A stretch of DNA of 64,000 nt, taken from positions 2,108,001 through 2,172,000 of the forward strand of contig NZ_CP085211.1 in assembly GCF_044797955.1 (NCBI RefSeq), given 5' to 3'. This DNA is from Idiomarina seosinensis_A (GTDB lineage Bacteria; Pseudomonadota; Gammaproteobacteria; Enterobacterales; Alteromonadaceae). A program made the translations under genes and the position numbers. Under the pieces are notes generated by a model, which did not search any database, had not been told where the DNA came from, and saw only the letters and a program-made list of their open reading frames with translations. The first letter of the stretch is position 1; each line of letters starts with the position of its first letter. Below, one piece after another: positions 42,808 to 51,775 of the stretch.

Positions 42808-44256
42808 ATGATGCGGAGTGTGTGCCAGGTGCCCGGCGTGAATGAAAACAGCCTCGATAAAATAGAATTTCCTTACCCTATTGCCAGCCGCTATCACTGT
42901 GAAAAGTATTTAGGCAGTGGCGGCAGCGGCGCAGTATACAAAGCCTGGGATGACTTATTACAGCGCTTTGTAGCAATAAAATTTATCAAGATGCCTTCGT
43001 TTATCAGTCGCCAGCGCCTTGTTAATGAGGCTAGAGCGCTGGCCAAACTTAAGCACCCGTCACTGTGTTCTGTGTACGATGTGGGCGAGCCTGCCGATAC
43101 CAATTCATCGCTATTTTTAGTGATGGAGCTGGCCGAGGGTCGGCCTTTAACAGAATTAGCAGAAAATATATCCGTTACCGATGCCGTTTTAATAGTGCAG
43201 ACTCTAACTGAAGGGGTGGCTGAGCTGCACGCTGCCGGGCTGGTTCATAACGACATAAACCCAACCAACGTTATTGTCGAACGGCATCCAAATCAACAGC
43301 TGGTGCCGGTACTCATTGATTTGAGTGTCGCTGAGCCTTTTTCTGATACCAATGTGCGACAGCGCGGTCCGGATACTCCACCGTTATTTTCGGCACCGGA
43401 GCAAAGCCATTCACGACCCGTTAATAGTGCAAAAGAGCTTGTTGATATATACAGTCTCGGAGCGTTACTGTTTTTTCTGTTAACGGGTCAGGCTCCTTCG
43501 GAGCAGGCCGGTCGACGGCTGAAATCAAGCGCAGTTAAATGCCCTCGTTCATTGCGCAAAATTATCTTAACCTGTTTAGCGCAGGATCCTGCAGATCGCT
43601 ACCAAAGTGCAGAGACACTGGCTCAACAACTGACTGGGTTCCTTTACCAAAAAAATCACTGGTTGCCACTGTCGGTAGCTGTCGCCAGTGCGTTGCTACT
43701 AACCGGAATGATTACAGCGATTGTTTCAACTTCGCCGGTCTCAACTTATCTGCAAGGATCCGGCTTGCAGCAACCGAAGCTCCTGGTTCATCGGGGCATG
43801 GCCTTAGCTAACCATGTTGAGCATTTGATGCGTGTTGATAACGCTGGTGATGCCCGTACGTTAGCCCAGTTAGCAATTAATTTATTCAATCATGCTTTGG
43901 AAGAAAACGAAGCGGATATAAACGCATTATTACAACTGGTTGATTTTTTGGAACAACAAGAACGAGGGCCTTTCACTAAATCCGAACTGACCGCTTTATT
44001 ACTCGACAGTGCATCGCGCCTTGAGCAGCTAAACCCCAACGATGACAATCACTTACTTTGGTTTAATCAGGCCCGGCTTTATCAGGCTCTGGCGGAGCAA
44101 TACGAGCGTCAGCCCCATCTTGCCAGCCGCTGGTATAAAGCGGCTTTACACGCGGCTGAGCAGGCCCTCTATTTGCAGCCCGACTCAGCTCAGTATCAGC
44201 AGTTTTATTGTCAGCTACAAAACTTTACTGATCAATCTAATTCCGGAACCTGCTGA
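42808..44256 (+). CDS. Membrane-anchored Ser/Thr protein kinase with atypical catalytic loop
   Basis: 482 residues. The kinase domain (about 28-280) has YLGSGGSGAVYKA (glycine loop), VAIKFI (ATP lysine K58), the catalytic loop HNDINPTN (147-154) and DLS (171-173) in place of DFG. The catalytic Asp149 and metal Asn154 remain, but Arg of HRD and the loop Lys are both Asn, so activity may be reduced or altered. A membrane helix (about 285-305) is followed by about 170 helical residues resembling TPR-type repeats, probably periplasmic. The start is uncertain: ATG 42808 or 42811, or GTG 42838. Divergent from rpsU, where many relatives have tsaD. Its last 25 bp overlap the end of tgt. Confidence 0.85.
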   Translation: MMRSVCQVPGVNENSLDKIEFPYPIASRYHCEKYLGSGGSGAVYKAWDDLLQRFVAIKFIKMPSFISRQRLVNEARALAKLKHPSLCSVYDVGEPADTNSSLFLVMELAEGRPLTELAENISVTDAVLIVQTLTEGVAELHAAGLVHNDINPTNVIVERHPNQQLVPVLIDLSVAEPFSDTNVRQRGPDTPPLFSAPEQSHSRPVNSAKELVDIYSLGALLFFLLTGQAPSEQAGRRLKSSAVKCPRSLRKIILTCLAQDPADRYQSAETLAQQLTGFLYQKNHWLPLSVAVASALLLTGMITAIVSTSPVSTYLQGSGLQQPKLLVHRGMALANHVEHLMRVDNAGDARTLAQLAINLFNHALEENEADINALLQLVDFLEQQERGPFTKSELTALLLDSASRLEQLNPNDDNHLLWFNQARLYQALAEQYERQPHLASRWYKAALHAAEQALYLQPDSAQYQQFYCQLQNFTDQSNSGTC

Positions 44257-45350
44257 TCTCTCAGTTGATAAAAGCGGGCAACATAATCATCAAACCGATC
44301 CTCATCAAGGGCGGTTCGCATATCACTCATAACCCGTTGATAAAATCGTAGATTATGGATGGTATTAAGTCTGGCGCCTAAAATTTCATTGGTTCTGTCC
44401 AGGTGGTGCAGGTATGCCCGCGAGTAATTTTTACAGGTGTAACAGTCACAATCGGTATCTAAAGGCCCGGTATCAGTGCGATGCACTGCGTTGCGAATTT
44501 TAACCACCCCGGTACTGATAAATAAGTGTCCATTACGGGCGTTTCGTGTGGGCATAACGCAGTCGAACATATCGATGCCGCGACGTACAGCCTCGACCAA
44601 ATCTTCGGGCTTGCCAACGCCCATTAAATAACGCGGCTTATCCTGCGGCATCTGTGGCGCAGTATGCTCTAACACGCGCATCATATCGTCTTTAGGCTCG
44701 CCAACTGACAATCCGCCCAGAGCGTACCCATCAAAACCAATATCGGTCAGGCCTTGCAGCGATAAATCCCGCAGATCCTCATACATGCCGCCTTGTATAA
44801 TTCCGAACAGCGCCGCTGGATTGCCCTGATGCGCCTGCTTCGACCGTTCCGCCCAGCGCAATGACAGCTGCATCGATTTTTTCGCTTCAGTGTGCGTTGC
44901 CGGATAAGGGGTGCAGTCGTCGAAAATCATCACCACATCGGCGCCCAGTTCACGCTGAACCTGCATTGATTTTTCGGGAGTCAGCAGTATCTTTTCACCA
45001 TTAATTGGGGAGCGAAAGGTAACCCCTTCTTCGGTGATTTTTCGTAACTCTCCCAGACTGAATACCTGAAAGCCACCTGAGTCAGTCAGTATTGGCTTAT
45101 CCCAGTTCATAAAATCATGCAGATCACCATGTTGCTGAATGATTGATGTGCCGGGTCGAAGCATTAGGTGGAAGGTATTGCCCAGGCAAATCTCTGCTCC
45201 GGTTTCTTTAACCTCTTCAGGGGTCATTCCTTTAACTGTTCCGAGCGTCCCAACCGGCATAAAGGCTGGTGTTTCCACGCTACCACGGTCAAATGTCATT
45301 CTTCCGCGGCGAGCACGTCCATGGGTTTTATCAAGTTCAAATTTCATCAT
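44232..45350 (-). CDS. tgt: Queuine tRNA-ribosyltransferase Tgt
   Basis: 372 residues. GRARRGRM, TPAFMPVGTLGTVKGM, ILTDSGGFQVFSLG with the catalytic Asp region, VMIFDDCTPYP, and the zinc site CDCYTCKNYSRAYLHHL all match bacterial Tgt. It exchanges guanine 34 for preQ1 in tRNAs with GUN anticodons. Next to queA, which acts on its product, as in many gammaproteobacteria. Its 3' end overlaps the convergent kinase gene. Confidence 0.97.
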   Translation of the reverse strand: MMKFELDKTHGRARRGRMTFDRGSVETPAFMPVGTLGTVKGMTPEEVKETGAEICLGNTFHLMLRPGTSIIQQHGDLHDFMNWDKPILTDSGGFQVFSLGELRKITEEGVTFRSPINGEKILLTPEKSMQVQRELGADVVMIFDDCTPYPATHTEAKKSMQLSLRWAERSKQAHQGNPAALFGIIQGGMYEDLRDLSLQGLTDIGFDGYALGGLSVGEPKDDMMRVLEHTAPQMPQDKPRYLMGVGKPEDLVEAVRRGIDMFDCVMPTRNARNGHLFISTGVVKIRNAVHRTDTGPLDTDCDCYTCKNYSRAYLHHLDRTNEILGARLNTIHNLRFYQRVMSDMRTALDEDRFDDYVARFYQLRDQQVPELD

Positions 45351-45370
45351 TTTGAGTAACTTTTCTGTTG

Positions 45371-46420
45371 TTAGCGCGACAAGAACATCGCATCACCATA
45401 GCTGAAAAAACGGTATTCTTTTTCAATAGCTTGCTGGTATGCCTGCATGATGAGTTCACGACCGGAAAACGCAGAAACCAGCATGATAAGCGTCGACTCC
45501 GGAAGATGGAAATTAGTAATCAGGCTATCCACCACTTTAAATTCGTAGCCCGGGTAGATAAAAATATCGGTATCGTCAAAAAACGGACTAATTAAGTCCG
45601 TGCTCGCTGCGGCTGCCGACTCCAGTGAGCGAACCGAGGTTGTGCCCACAGCAACAACGCGCTTACCAGCAGCCTTGGTTGCCTGGACTGCCGCGCAAGT
45701 TTCTGGTGGTACCTTTGCGTATTCACTGTGCATCACATGGTGCTCAATTTCATCTACCCGCACCGGCTGAAAAGTCCCCGCACCGACGTGTAAGGTGACA
45801 TACGCAAAGTTAACTCCCTTTTGCCGCAGTCTCTGTAAGATTTCATCATCGAAGTGAAGTCCTGCGGTGGGTGCAGCAACAGCCCCCGGCTCACGATTGT
45901 AGACGGTTTGGTAGCGTTCTTTGTCACTGGCTTCGTCAGGCCGGTCAATATATGGCGGCAACGGCATATGACCATAATTTTCAAGTAACTCCAGCACCGG
46001 TTGCGAATGCTCAAACTTCAGTTCGAACAACGCATCATGCCGGGCTAGCATAGTCGCCGTTAACGCCCCCTCCAACACCAGCTGCTGGCCCGGTTTCGGC
46101 GCCCGGTTAGCGCCAATATGTGCCAACACCCGATGATCGTCCAGTAGCCGTTCGACCAGTACTTCCACTTTACCACCGGATAACTTTTCACCCAGCAGAC
46201 GTGCCGGAATTACGCGTGTGTCGTTAAAAACCAGTAAGTCGCCCGGCTCAAGTAAGTCGACAATGTCGACAAAGCTTTTATGCTCAATGCGCGCATCGGC
46301 GCTATCAACCGTTAATAGGCGACTGGCACTACGCTGCTGTTGCGGGTAACGGGCAATGAGTTCATCGGGTAGCTGAAAATTAAAGTCACTGACTTTTAAT
46401 TTCGATTCAGGTTGGGTCAT
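45371..46420 (-). CDS. queA: S-adenosylmethionine:tRNA ribosyltransferase-isomerase QueA
   Basis: 349 residues. FQLPDELIARYPQQQRSASR at the N-terminus, LVFNDTRVIPARLLGEK, VAAPTAGLHFDDEIL, TLHVGAGTFQPVR and NFHLPESTLIMLVSAF are QueA signatures. It adds the ribosyl part of SAM to preQ1-tRNA to form epoxyqueuosine. It lies 20 bp upstream of tgt and is probably co-transcribed. Confidence 0.97.
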   Translation of the reverse strand: MTQPESKLKVSDFNFQLPDELIARYPQQQRSASRLLTVDSADARIEHKSFVDIVDLLEPGDLLVFNDTRVIPARLLGEKLSGGKVEVLVERLLDDHRVLAHIGANRAPKPGQQLVLEGALTATMLARHDALFELKFEHSQPVLELLENYGHMPLPPYIDRPDEASDKERYQTVYNREPGAVAAPTAGLHFDDEILQRLRQKGVNFAYVTLHVGAGTFQPVRVDEIEHHVMHSEYAKVPPETCAAVQATKAAGKRVVAVGTTSVRSLESAAAASTDLISPFFDDTDIFIYPGYEFKVVDSLITNFHLPESTLIMLVSAFSGRELIMQAYQQAIEKEYRFFSYGDAMFLSR

Positions 46421-46471
46421 GTTAAGGCGCTAGTAGAGAATATTTAAAGTTGCGCGGATTTTACTCGAAAG

Positions 46472-46495
46472 TCGGCAGCCTGTCACGGCTGCCGA
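46472..46495 (-). terminator. Hairpin after the phosphate permease gene
   Basis: TCGGCAGCC and GGCTGCCGA form a 9-bp perfect stem with a 6-nt loop, 24 bp past the pit stop. The following minus-strand bases are CTTTCG, a weak T-tract, so termination may be partial. Confidence 0.6.
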
Positions 46496-46518
46496 AGGTA
46501 AGACTTGCTGGTATTTTA

Positions 46519-47790
46519 TTAAGCTACGCCGAAAATTGCTTTTAATATATAGAAGAAAATAATCGACATAAATGCGCCCGCCGGCAGGGTGACAACCCAG
46601 GACACGACAATATTACGCACGACACCGAGATTTAAGGCCGCAATACCGCGGGCCATGCCCACACCCAGCACAGCGCCGACTAGCGTCTGCGTTGTTGAGA
46701 TTGGCAACCCCGTACCAGAAGCCAGTACAACTGTCGTTGCCGCAGCCAATTCAGCAGCAAATCCTCGGCTGGGCGTTAAGTGCGTGATACCCTGGCCGAT
46801 GGTTGCAATTACTCGTTTACCCAACATCGCAAGGCCGGCAACAATACCGATAGCGCCAACCGGCAATACCCACCAGGCTAAGGCCGCTTTGGACGATATT
46901 TCACCGCCACTTGAGACAATGCTGACCACGGCCGCTAGTGGGCCGATAGCGTTAGCAACGTCGTTAGAGCCGTGCGCGAATGCCATGGCACAGGCGGTTA
47001 CAACCATAAGAACAGCAAATACCTTTTCTACGTTGGTATAATGCATCTCTTTATCGTCTGAAGGGTTAAACTTAAGGCGTGAAATCGCCATTTTTCCGAT
47101 AACAAAAACGATGACCGCAATACCAATCGCCCACAAGTACCCTTCTGCCGCACCAAGGTCTAAGCCAACATGCTTTAGTCCCTTTTTAATTGTCACCAGG
47201 GATAAAACAAAGCCCGCCAGGCCCATGTAAAAAGGTACATAGCGTTGCGCCATTTTTAACGGATTTTCGCGGTCAAAAATAAGTTTCTGGGCACTCATAA
47301 AAATGAGATAAGCAATAAAGCCGGATATGGCCGGCGTAATTACCCACGAGCCAACTACCGCTCCCACTTTGGTCCACTGCACCGAGTCCATACTGACACC
47401 AATGGCCGAGAAGCCAACAATAGCACCAATAATCGAATGGGTTGTCGATACCGGCCAACCCAAATAGGAGGCAATGAGTAGCCACACTCCGGCGGCTAAC
47501 AAAGCAGAAATCATACCAAAGACGAGCAGTTCAGGGCTGTTAGCAAAATAACCTGAGTCAATGATACCTTTACGGATGGTAGAGGTGACCTCGCCGCCGG
47601 CTAAATAGGCCCCGGCAAACTCGAAAATCATGGCAATAAGGATGGCCTGTTTAATCGTTAGCGCTTTCGAGCCAACAGAGGTTCCCATTGCGTTTGCAAC
47701 ATCGTTAGCCCCGATACCCCAGGCCATGAAGAAGCCAAAGACTGCCGCCATGATCACCAGGATCATGCCATATGAAGAGATAATATCCAT
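46519..47790 (-). CDS. pit: PiT-family inorganic phosphate transporter
   Basis: 423 residues with about ten hydrophobic helices. The duplicated PiT signature is present: GANDVANAMGTSVGSKALT near the N-terminus and AFAHGSNDVANAIGPLAAV in the second half, with WPVSTTHSIIG and GLPISTTQTLVG. It carries metal-phosphate, driven by the proton or sodium gradient. The DUF47 gene 11 bp upstream forms the usual pair. Confidence 0.95.
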   Translation of the reverse strand: MDIISSYGMILVIMAAVFGFFMAWGIGANDVANAMGTSVGSKALTIKQAILIAMIFEFAGAYLAGGEVTSTIRKGIIDSGYFANSPELLVFGMISALLAAGVWLLIASYLGWPVSTTHSIIGAIVGFSAIGVSMDSVQWTKVGAVVGSWVITPAISGFIAYLIFMSAQKLIFDRENPLKMAQRYVPFYMGLAGFVLSLVTIKKGLKHVGLDLGAAEGYLWAIGIAVIVFVIGKMAISRLKFNPSDDKEMHYTNVEKVFAVLMVVTACAMAFAHGSNDVANAIGPLAAVVSIVSSGGEISSKAALAWWVLPVGAIGIVAGLAMLGKRVIATIGQGITHLTPSRGFAAELAAATTVVLASGTGLPISTTQTLVGAVLGVGMARGIAALNLGVVRNIVVSWVVTLPAGAFMSIIFFYILKAIFGVA

Positions 47791-47801
47791 GGAGTGCTCC
47801 C

Positions 47802-48482
47802 TTAGACTCGCGCTAGCATGAGTTCAAAACGCGCACCAACGCGTTCGGATAAGTCGGCAAGATCTCCCACCCAATCGATGATTTGGTACAAGAACATAAC
47901 ATCCACCGGATTCAATTCCGTTTCAATTTTGCGCAGATCCTGACGCAGCTGAACCTGTAAAACATCGGTATCAGCCTCGATTGCATCCAGTTCAGCGATG
48001 AAATTATTGACGAGGTCGCGCTCGCGGCCCTTAAAGCCGGTTTCCAGTAAGTCGTCAAATTCGCCAATAGTCTCTTTCGCCTTTTCAGTGGCGTCCAGAC
48101 AACGAATTAAGTAAGCGTCAAAAGCTTCGGTCAATGGTTCCGGAATTTGCAGCTGACGCCCGGTCATTAATCCTGAAATATCTTTAGCTTTATTAGCAAT
48201 ACGATCCTGCTGTGACACCAGTTCAAGCAAATCGGTACGCTCTACCGGCATAAATAAACCACCGGGCAGATTCAGCCGTATTTTCCGCTTTAACTCGTCA
48301 GCTTTCTGTTCATATTCGACGACCGACGCTCGCGCTGTCTCAGCAGCGTCCCAGTCATTAGCGTAAACCGCCTTAAAAAACTGTTTCAGTGCCTCAGCAC
48401 ATCGATTCACTTCGTCCATGTGTTGAATCATTGGTTTTATTGGAGATTTTGCAAAAACCCCCAGAAATGAATTTACAGACAT
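47802..48482 (-). CDS. DUF47 / PhoU-like phosphate transport accessory protein
   Basis: 226 residues, all helical, without membrane segments. PIKPMIQHMDEVNRCAEALK, DELKRKIRLNLPGGLFMPVER and QQDRIANKAKDISGLM match the TIGR00153/DUF47 family. Such proteins accompany PiT permeases and probably regulate them in the cytoplasm. Precedes pit by 11 bp. Confidence 0.92.
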   Translation of the reverse strand: MSVNSFLGVFAKSPIKPMIQHMDEVNRCAEALKQFFKAVYANDWDAAETARASVVEYEQKADELKRKIRLNLPGGLFMPVERTDLLELVSQQDRIANKAKDISGLMTGRQLQIPEPLTEAFDAYLIRCLDATEKAKETIGEFDDLLETGFKGRERDLVNNFIAELDAIEADTDVLQVQLRQDLRKIETELNPVDVMFLYQIIDWVGDLADLSERVGARFELMLARV

Positions 48483-48574
48483 AAATAGACCTTGTTTATG
48501 AGCCAGTTATAGCTGCCGCGAATGGTACTTAAATCTTAGTAGAAAAGGAACCGCATCGCTTCGGTTAATAAACA

Positions 48575-48605
48575 AAAAAAAAGCCCGCCGACTGGCAGGC
48601 TTTTG
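48575..48605 (-). terminator. Rho-independent terminator after the DUF481 gene
   Basis: On the minus strand GCCTGCC pairs with GGCGGGC (one U-G pair), extended by AAAA and TTTT arms, followed by a run of nine T. It isolates the DUF481 gene from the phosphate pair. Confidence 0.85.
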
Positions 48606-48627
48606 CAAATCTAGTCACCACTAGTGG

Positions 48628-49407
48628 TTAAAAACTATAAACCAGGGTAACAGCGGCTTCAGTATCAAGCTTTTCGATGCTCTCATTAGCGACTTCACTG
48701 TTATGAGTGGCAGCAAAGGAGAACTTCATCGCCAGTGCACTGTTCAAGTTTGCTGATACCGATACTTCACCCCGGCTTTTGGTGTTTTCCTCACCAATTT
48801 CAGAAGACAATAGCGCACTGAATTTAGAGGTTTCGGAAATCCTCCATTGCAAGTCCCCGGCCAAACGCAGAATGGCGGTCCCTTGTGATTCCCGTGGAAT
48901 ACCACTTTCAATTTCTTTATAGCGTGAGTAACCCGGACCAATTTCATAGTCCGCGAAAATATCCTCGCTATAGCGATAACGCGCACCATAACCCAGAGCA
49001 ACGGTGCTTTGGTATTCGTAACCACTGTATTCATCTTCCTCGTATGAGGCAAAGACAAATAACGACGAACGGCTATCCTCGGCAAATTTATAGTTGCTTT
49101 GTCCGGACAAAAACAGCCGGTCTGCTGTTTCGTAGGATTCACCAGTGGACTGATCTTCTTGTTCAGCTGTGTAGTAATCCAGGGTTCCTTTGTGACGCCA
49201 GCGCTTGTAATCTCTGCTGACATTTAGTTTGCCTTTCAGGCTTTCGCTATCGGTATTGCCTGTGGTAAACAACAAACCGAGCTCGGCGCTTGCTTCCCAT
49301 TCTTCAACCGACTCGGTATCCATATCTTCGGCATCGTCAAACATAAACGTCTGGCTGCTGGCCGATACCGATAAAATTAAACTGGTAAGAAAAACAATTA
49401 AGCGCAC
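48628..49407 (-). CDS. DUF481 outer-membrane beta-barrel protein (YdiY-like)
   Basis: 259 residues with a signal peptide (LIVFLTSLILSVSASSQ). WEASAELGLLFTTGNTDSES is the typical DUF481 start: a barrel whose first strand reads G-(x)-GNT-x-S. Alternating strands follow, ending in a C-terminal phenylalanine (LVYSF), as in outer-membrane barrels recognised by BAM. Ligand or role unknown. It is bounded by terminators on both sides, so it is probably monocistronic. Confidence 0.88.
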   Translation of the reverse strand: MRLIVFLTSLILSVSASSQTFMFDDAEDMDTESVEEWEASAELGLLFTTGNTDSESLKGKLNVSRDYKRWRHKGTLDYYTAEQEDQSTGESYETADRLFLSGQSNYKFAEDSRSSLFVFASYEEDEYSGYEYQSTVALGYGARYRYSEDIFADYEIGPGYSRYKEIESGIPRESQGTAILRLAGDLQWRISETSKFSALLSSEIGEENTKSRGEVSVSANLNSALAMKFSFAATHNSEVANESIEKLDTEAAVTLVYSF

Positions 49408-49423
49408 GCATACCCCTATAGTT

Positions 49424-49453
49424 AAAAAACCAGTTAGCCTGACGGCTAACTGG
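49424..49453 (-). terminator. Rho-independent terminator after fba
   Basis: CCAGTTAGCC and GGCTAACTGG form a perfect 10-bp stem with a 4-nt loop, followed on the minus strand by TTTTTT. It ends the tkt-epd-pgk-fba transcript and lies just before the DUF481 gene start. Confidence 0.9.
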
Positions 49454-49488
49454 CACTGAACATTCGAATTTATGATTTAAAGTTTACT

Positions 49489-50553
49489 TTACTTTACCAC
49501 AGCCTTCAAATCGCCGTTCTCATACAGTTGGTACATTTTTTCTAATGGAATCGCTTTGATCTTACTGGCTTGTCCCTCACAACCGAAGGCCCGGTAACGA
49601 TCTTCACAGATTGCCTGCATCGCATCAGCGGCGGCGGCAAAATACTTACGCGGATCAAAGTTAGACCGGTTTTCAGCCAGGTGGCGACGGATTGCCCCGG
49701 TCGAGGCCAGCCGCAAATCAGTATCAATGTTCACTTTACGAACGCCGTTTTTTATCCCTTCCTGAATTTGTTCAACCGGTACACCATAGGTTTCAGGAAT
49801 CTCGCCACCGTATTCATTAATGATTGCTAACCAGTCTTGTGGTACCGATGACGATCCGTGCATCACCAAATGGGTATTAGGGATACGCCGATTAATTTCT
49901 TTAATCCGGTCAATAGCCAGAATGTCGCCCGTTGGCGGACGGGTAAATTTGTAAGCGCCATGTGACGTACCACAGGCAATGGCTAAGGCGTCAACCTGAG
50001 TGGCTTTAACAAAATCTGCGGCCTCTTCGGGATCGGTGAGCAACTGCTCGTGAGATAGCTTGCCTTCGGCACCTATCCCGTCCTCTTCGCCGGCCTCGCC
50101 CGTCTCCAGAGAACCCAGACAACCTAATTCGCCTTCTACTGAGACACCACAGGCATGCGCCATTGCAACTGCCTGTTGCGTAACGCGCACATTATAATCG
50201 TAATCGGCCGGTGTTTTGCCATCATCCAGCAACGAACCGTCCATCATTACCGACGTAAAGCCCAGCTGAATTGAGCGCTGGCAAACTGCCGGAGATGTAC
50301 CGTGATCCTGATGAACCACAATCGGAATATCAGGCCATTCTTCCACAGCGGACTGCATTAAATGACGCAAGAAAGAAGAGCCGGCGTATTTTCTTGCTCC
50401 GGCTGATGCCTGCACGATAACCGGGCTGTTAAGTTTGTCCGCAGCCTGCATGATAGCGCGCATCTGCTCTAAATTATTGACGTTAAATGCTGGAACGCCA
50501 TAGCCGTTCTCCGCGGCGTGGTCCAGTACTTGTCTCAGTGACACCAGGGCCAT
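49489..50553 (-). CDS. fba: Class II fructose-1,6-bisphosphate aldolase
   Basis: 354 residues. PVIVQASAGARKYAG, VVHQDHGTSP (zinc His and catalytic Asp), SVMMDGSLL, VEGELGCLGSLETGEAGEED (zinc Glu and monovalent-cation loop) and LVMHGSSSVPQ match class II aldolases of the Calvin-type subgroup. It cleaves or forms FBP. Last of the four-gene sugar phosphate operon. Confidence 0.97.
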   Translation of the reverse strand: MALVSLRQVLDHAAENGYGVPAFNVNNLEQMRAIMQAADKLNSPVIVQASAGARKYAGSSFLRHLMQSAVEEWPDIPIVVHQDHGTSPAVCQRSIQLGFTSVMMDGSLLDDGKTPADYDYNVRVTQQAVAMAHACGVSVEGELGCLGSLETGEAGEEDGIGAEGKLSHEQLLTDPEEAADFVKATQVDALAIACGTSHGAYKFTRPPTGDILAIDRIKEINRRIPNTHLVMHGSSSVPQDWLAIINEYGGEIPETYGVPVEQIQEGIKNGVRKVNIDTDLRLASTGAIRRHLAENRSNFDPRKYFAAAADAMQAICEDRYRAFGCEGQASKIKAIPLEKMYQLYENGDLKAVVK

Positions 50554-50580
50554 AATTCTTACTCCTTAAAAGGTTGGCAA

Positions 50581-51762
50581 TTACGCATTGTTTGCGCGTT
50601 GTTCCAGGATTTCAACTGCGGGCAAGGTTTTCCCTTCCAGAAACTCCAGAAAAGCGCCACCGCCCGTTGAGATATAACTTATCTTATCAGTGATACCAAA
50701 TTGATCAATCGCCGCCAGGGTATCGCCACCACCGGCAATCGAAAAAGCGTCGCTATCGGCAATAGCCTGGGCAATAACCTCGGTGCCATGACGAAAGGCG
50801 GCAAATTCAAAAACTCCGACCGGTCCGTTCCAGACGATAGTACCCGCGTTCTTTAGTTTTTCAGCTAATGCCTGCGCCGAATCGGGACCAATATCCAGCA
50901 CCATGTCGTCAGCCTCGATTTCAGACACCAGTTTGGTTTCGGCGCGGGTTTCAGCGCTAAACTCTTTACCGGTAACCACATCGGTGGGCATTGGAATCTC
51001 AGCATTTTGCTGTTCGGCTTGCTGCATTAAGCGTTTTGATTCAGGGATTAAATCGGATTCGTGCAGCGATTTACCGACCTTGTGGCCTTCTGCCGCAATA
51101 AATGTATTGGCAATGCCACCACCGACAATAAGCTGATCAACCACATTAGACAATGACTCCAGCACTGTCAGCTTGCTTGATACTTTTGAACCTCCGACAA
51201 TAGCAACCATTGGTCGCTTAGGATTATCCAGCGCTTTACTCAGCGCCTTAAGCTCATTGACCAGCAGCGGACCAGCACAGGCCGTTGGTGCGTATTTTGC
51301 CACGCCATGGGTCGATGCCTGTGCTCGGTGGGCCGTGCCGAACGCATCCATAACATAGATATCACAGAGCTTTGCCAGTTTCTGCGCCAGCTCGTCGTCA
51401 TTACTTTTTTCACCGATATTAAAGCGAACGTTTTCCAGTACCAGTAACTCTCCGGCCTTAGCATCAACACCGTCCAGATAGTCCTTTTGCAAACGAACCG
51501 GCACATCTAACGCTTCGGCTAAATAATCCACCACCGGCGCTAATGAATACTCCTGGTTAAATTCACCTTCAGTCGGTCTTCCTAAGTGCGACATTACCAT
51601 CACTGCCGCGCCTTGTTCCAGGGCCGACTTAATGGTCGGTAAGGCTGCTTTTAACCGAGCATCTGAAGACACCTTTGCATCTTTTATCGGTACGTTAAGA
51701 TCCTCTCTGATCAAAACACGTTTGTCTTTTAACTCCAGATCATCCATTGCTAATACGGTCAT
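50581..51762 (-). CDS. pgk: Phosphoglycerate kinase
   Basis: 393 residues. VLIREDLNVPI, MSHLGRPTEGE, LLVLENVRFN and DAFGTAHRAQAS in the N-lobe, ALDNPKRPMVAIVGGSKVSSK, and WNGPVGVFE, then SIAGGGDTLAAI and ISTGGGAFLEFLEG in the nucleotide lobe, are standard. It makes ATP from 1,3-bisphosphoglycerate. Between epd and fba, 27 bp from fba. Confidence 0.98.
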   Translation of the reverse strand: MTVLAMDDLELKDKRVLIREDLNVPIKDAKVSSDARLKAALPTIKSALEQGAAVMVMSHLGRPTEGEFNQEYSLAPVVDYLAEALDVPVRLQKDYLDGVDAKAGELLVLENVRFNIGEKSNDDELAQKLAKLCDIYVMDAFGTAHRAQASTHGVAKYAPTACAGPLLVNELKALSKALDNPKRPMVAIVGGSKVSSKLTVLESLSNVVDQLIVGGGIANTFIAAEGHKVGKSLHESDLIPESKRLMQQAEQQNAEIPMPTDVVTGKEFSAETRAETKLVSEIEADDMVLDIGPDSAQALAEKLKNAGTIVWNGPVGVFEFAAFRHGTEVIAQAIADSDAFSIAGGGDTLAAIDQFGITDKISYISTGGGAFLEFLEGKTLPAVEILEQRANNA

Positions 51763-51775
51763 GGTTGCTCCCTTT

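Noticed and set aside
46589..47041. 150-residue open frame antisense to the phosphate permease gene
   Set aside because: It mirrors the hydrophobic pit codons (Ala/Thr/Pro-rich), has no ribosome site, and lies wholly inside a clear gene.
48744..49223. 159-residue frame overlapping the DUF481 gene on the same strand
   Set aside because: Out of frame with a protein that has a signal peptide, barrel pattern and terminal Phe; the alternative frame shows no such order.
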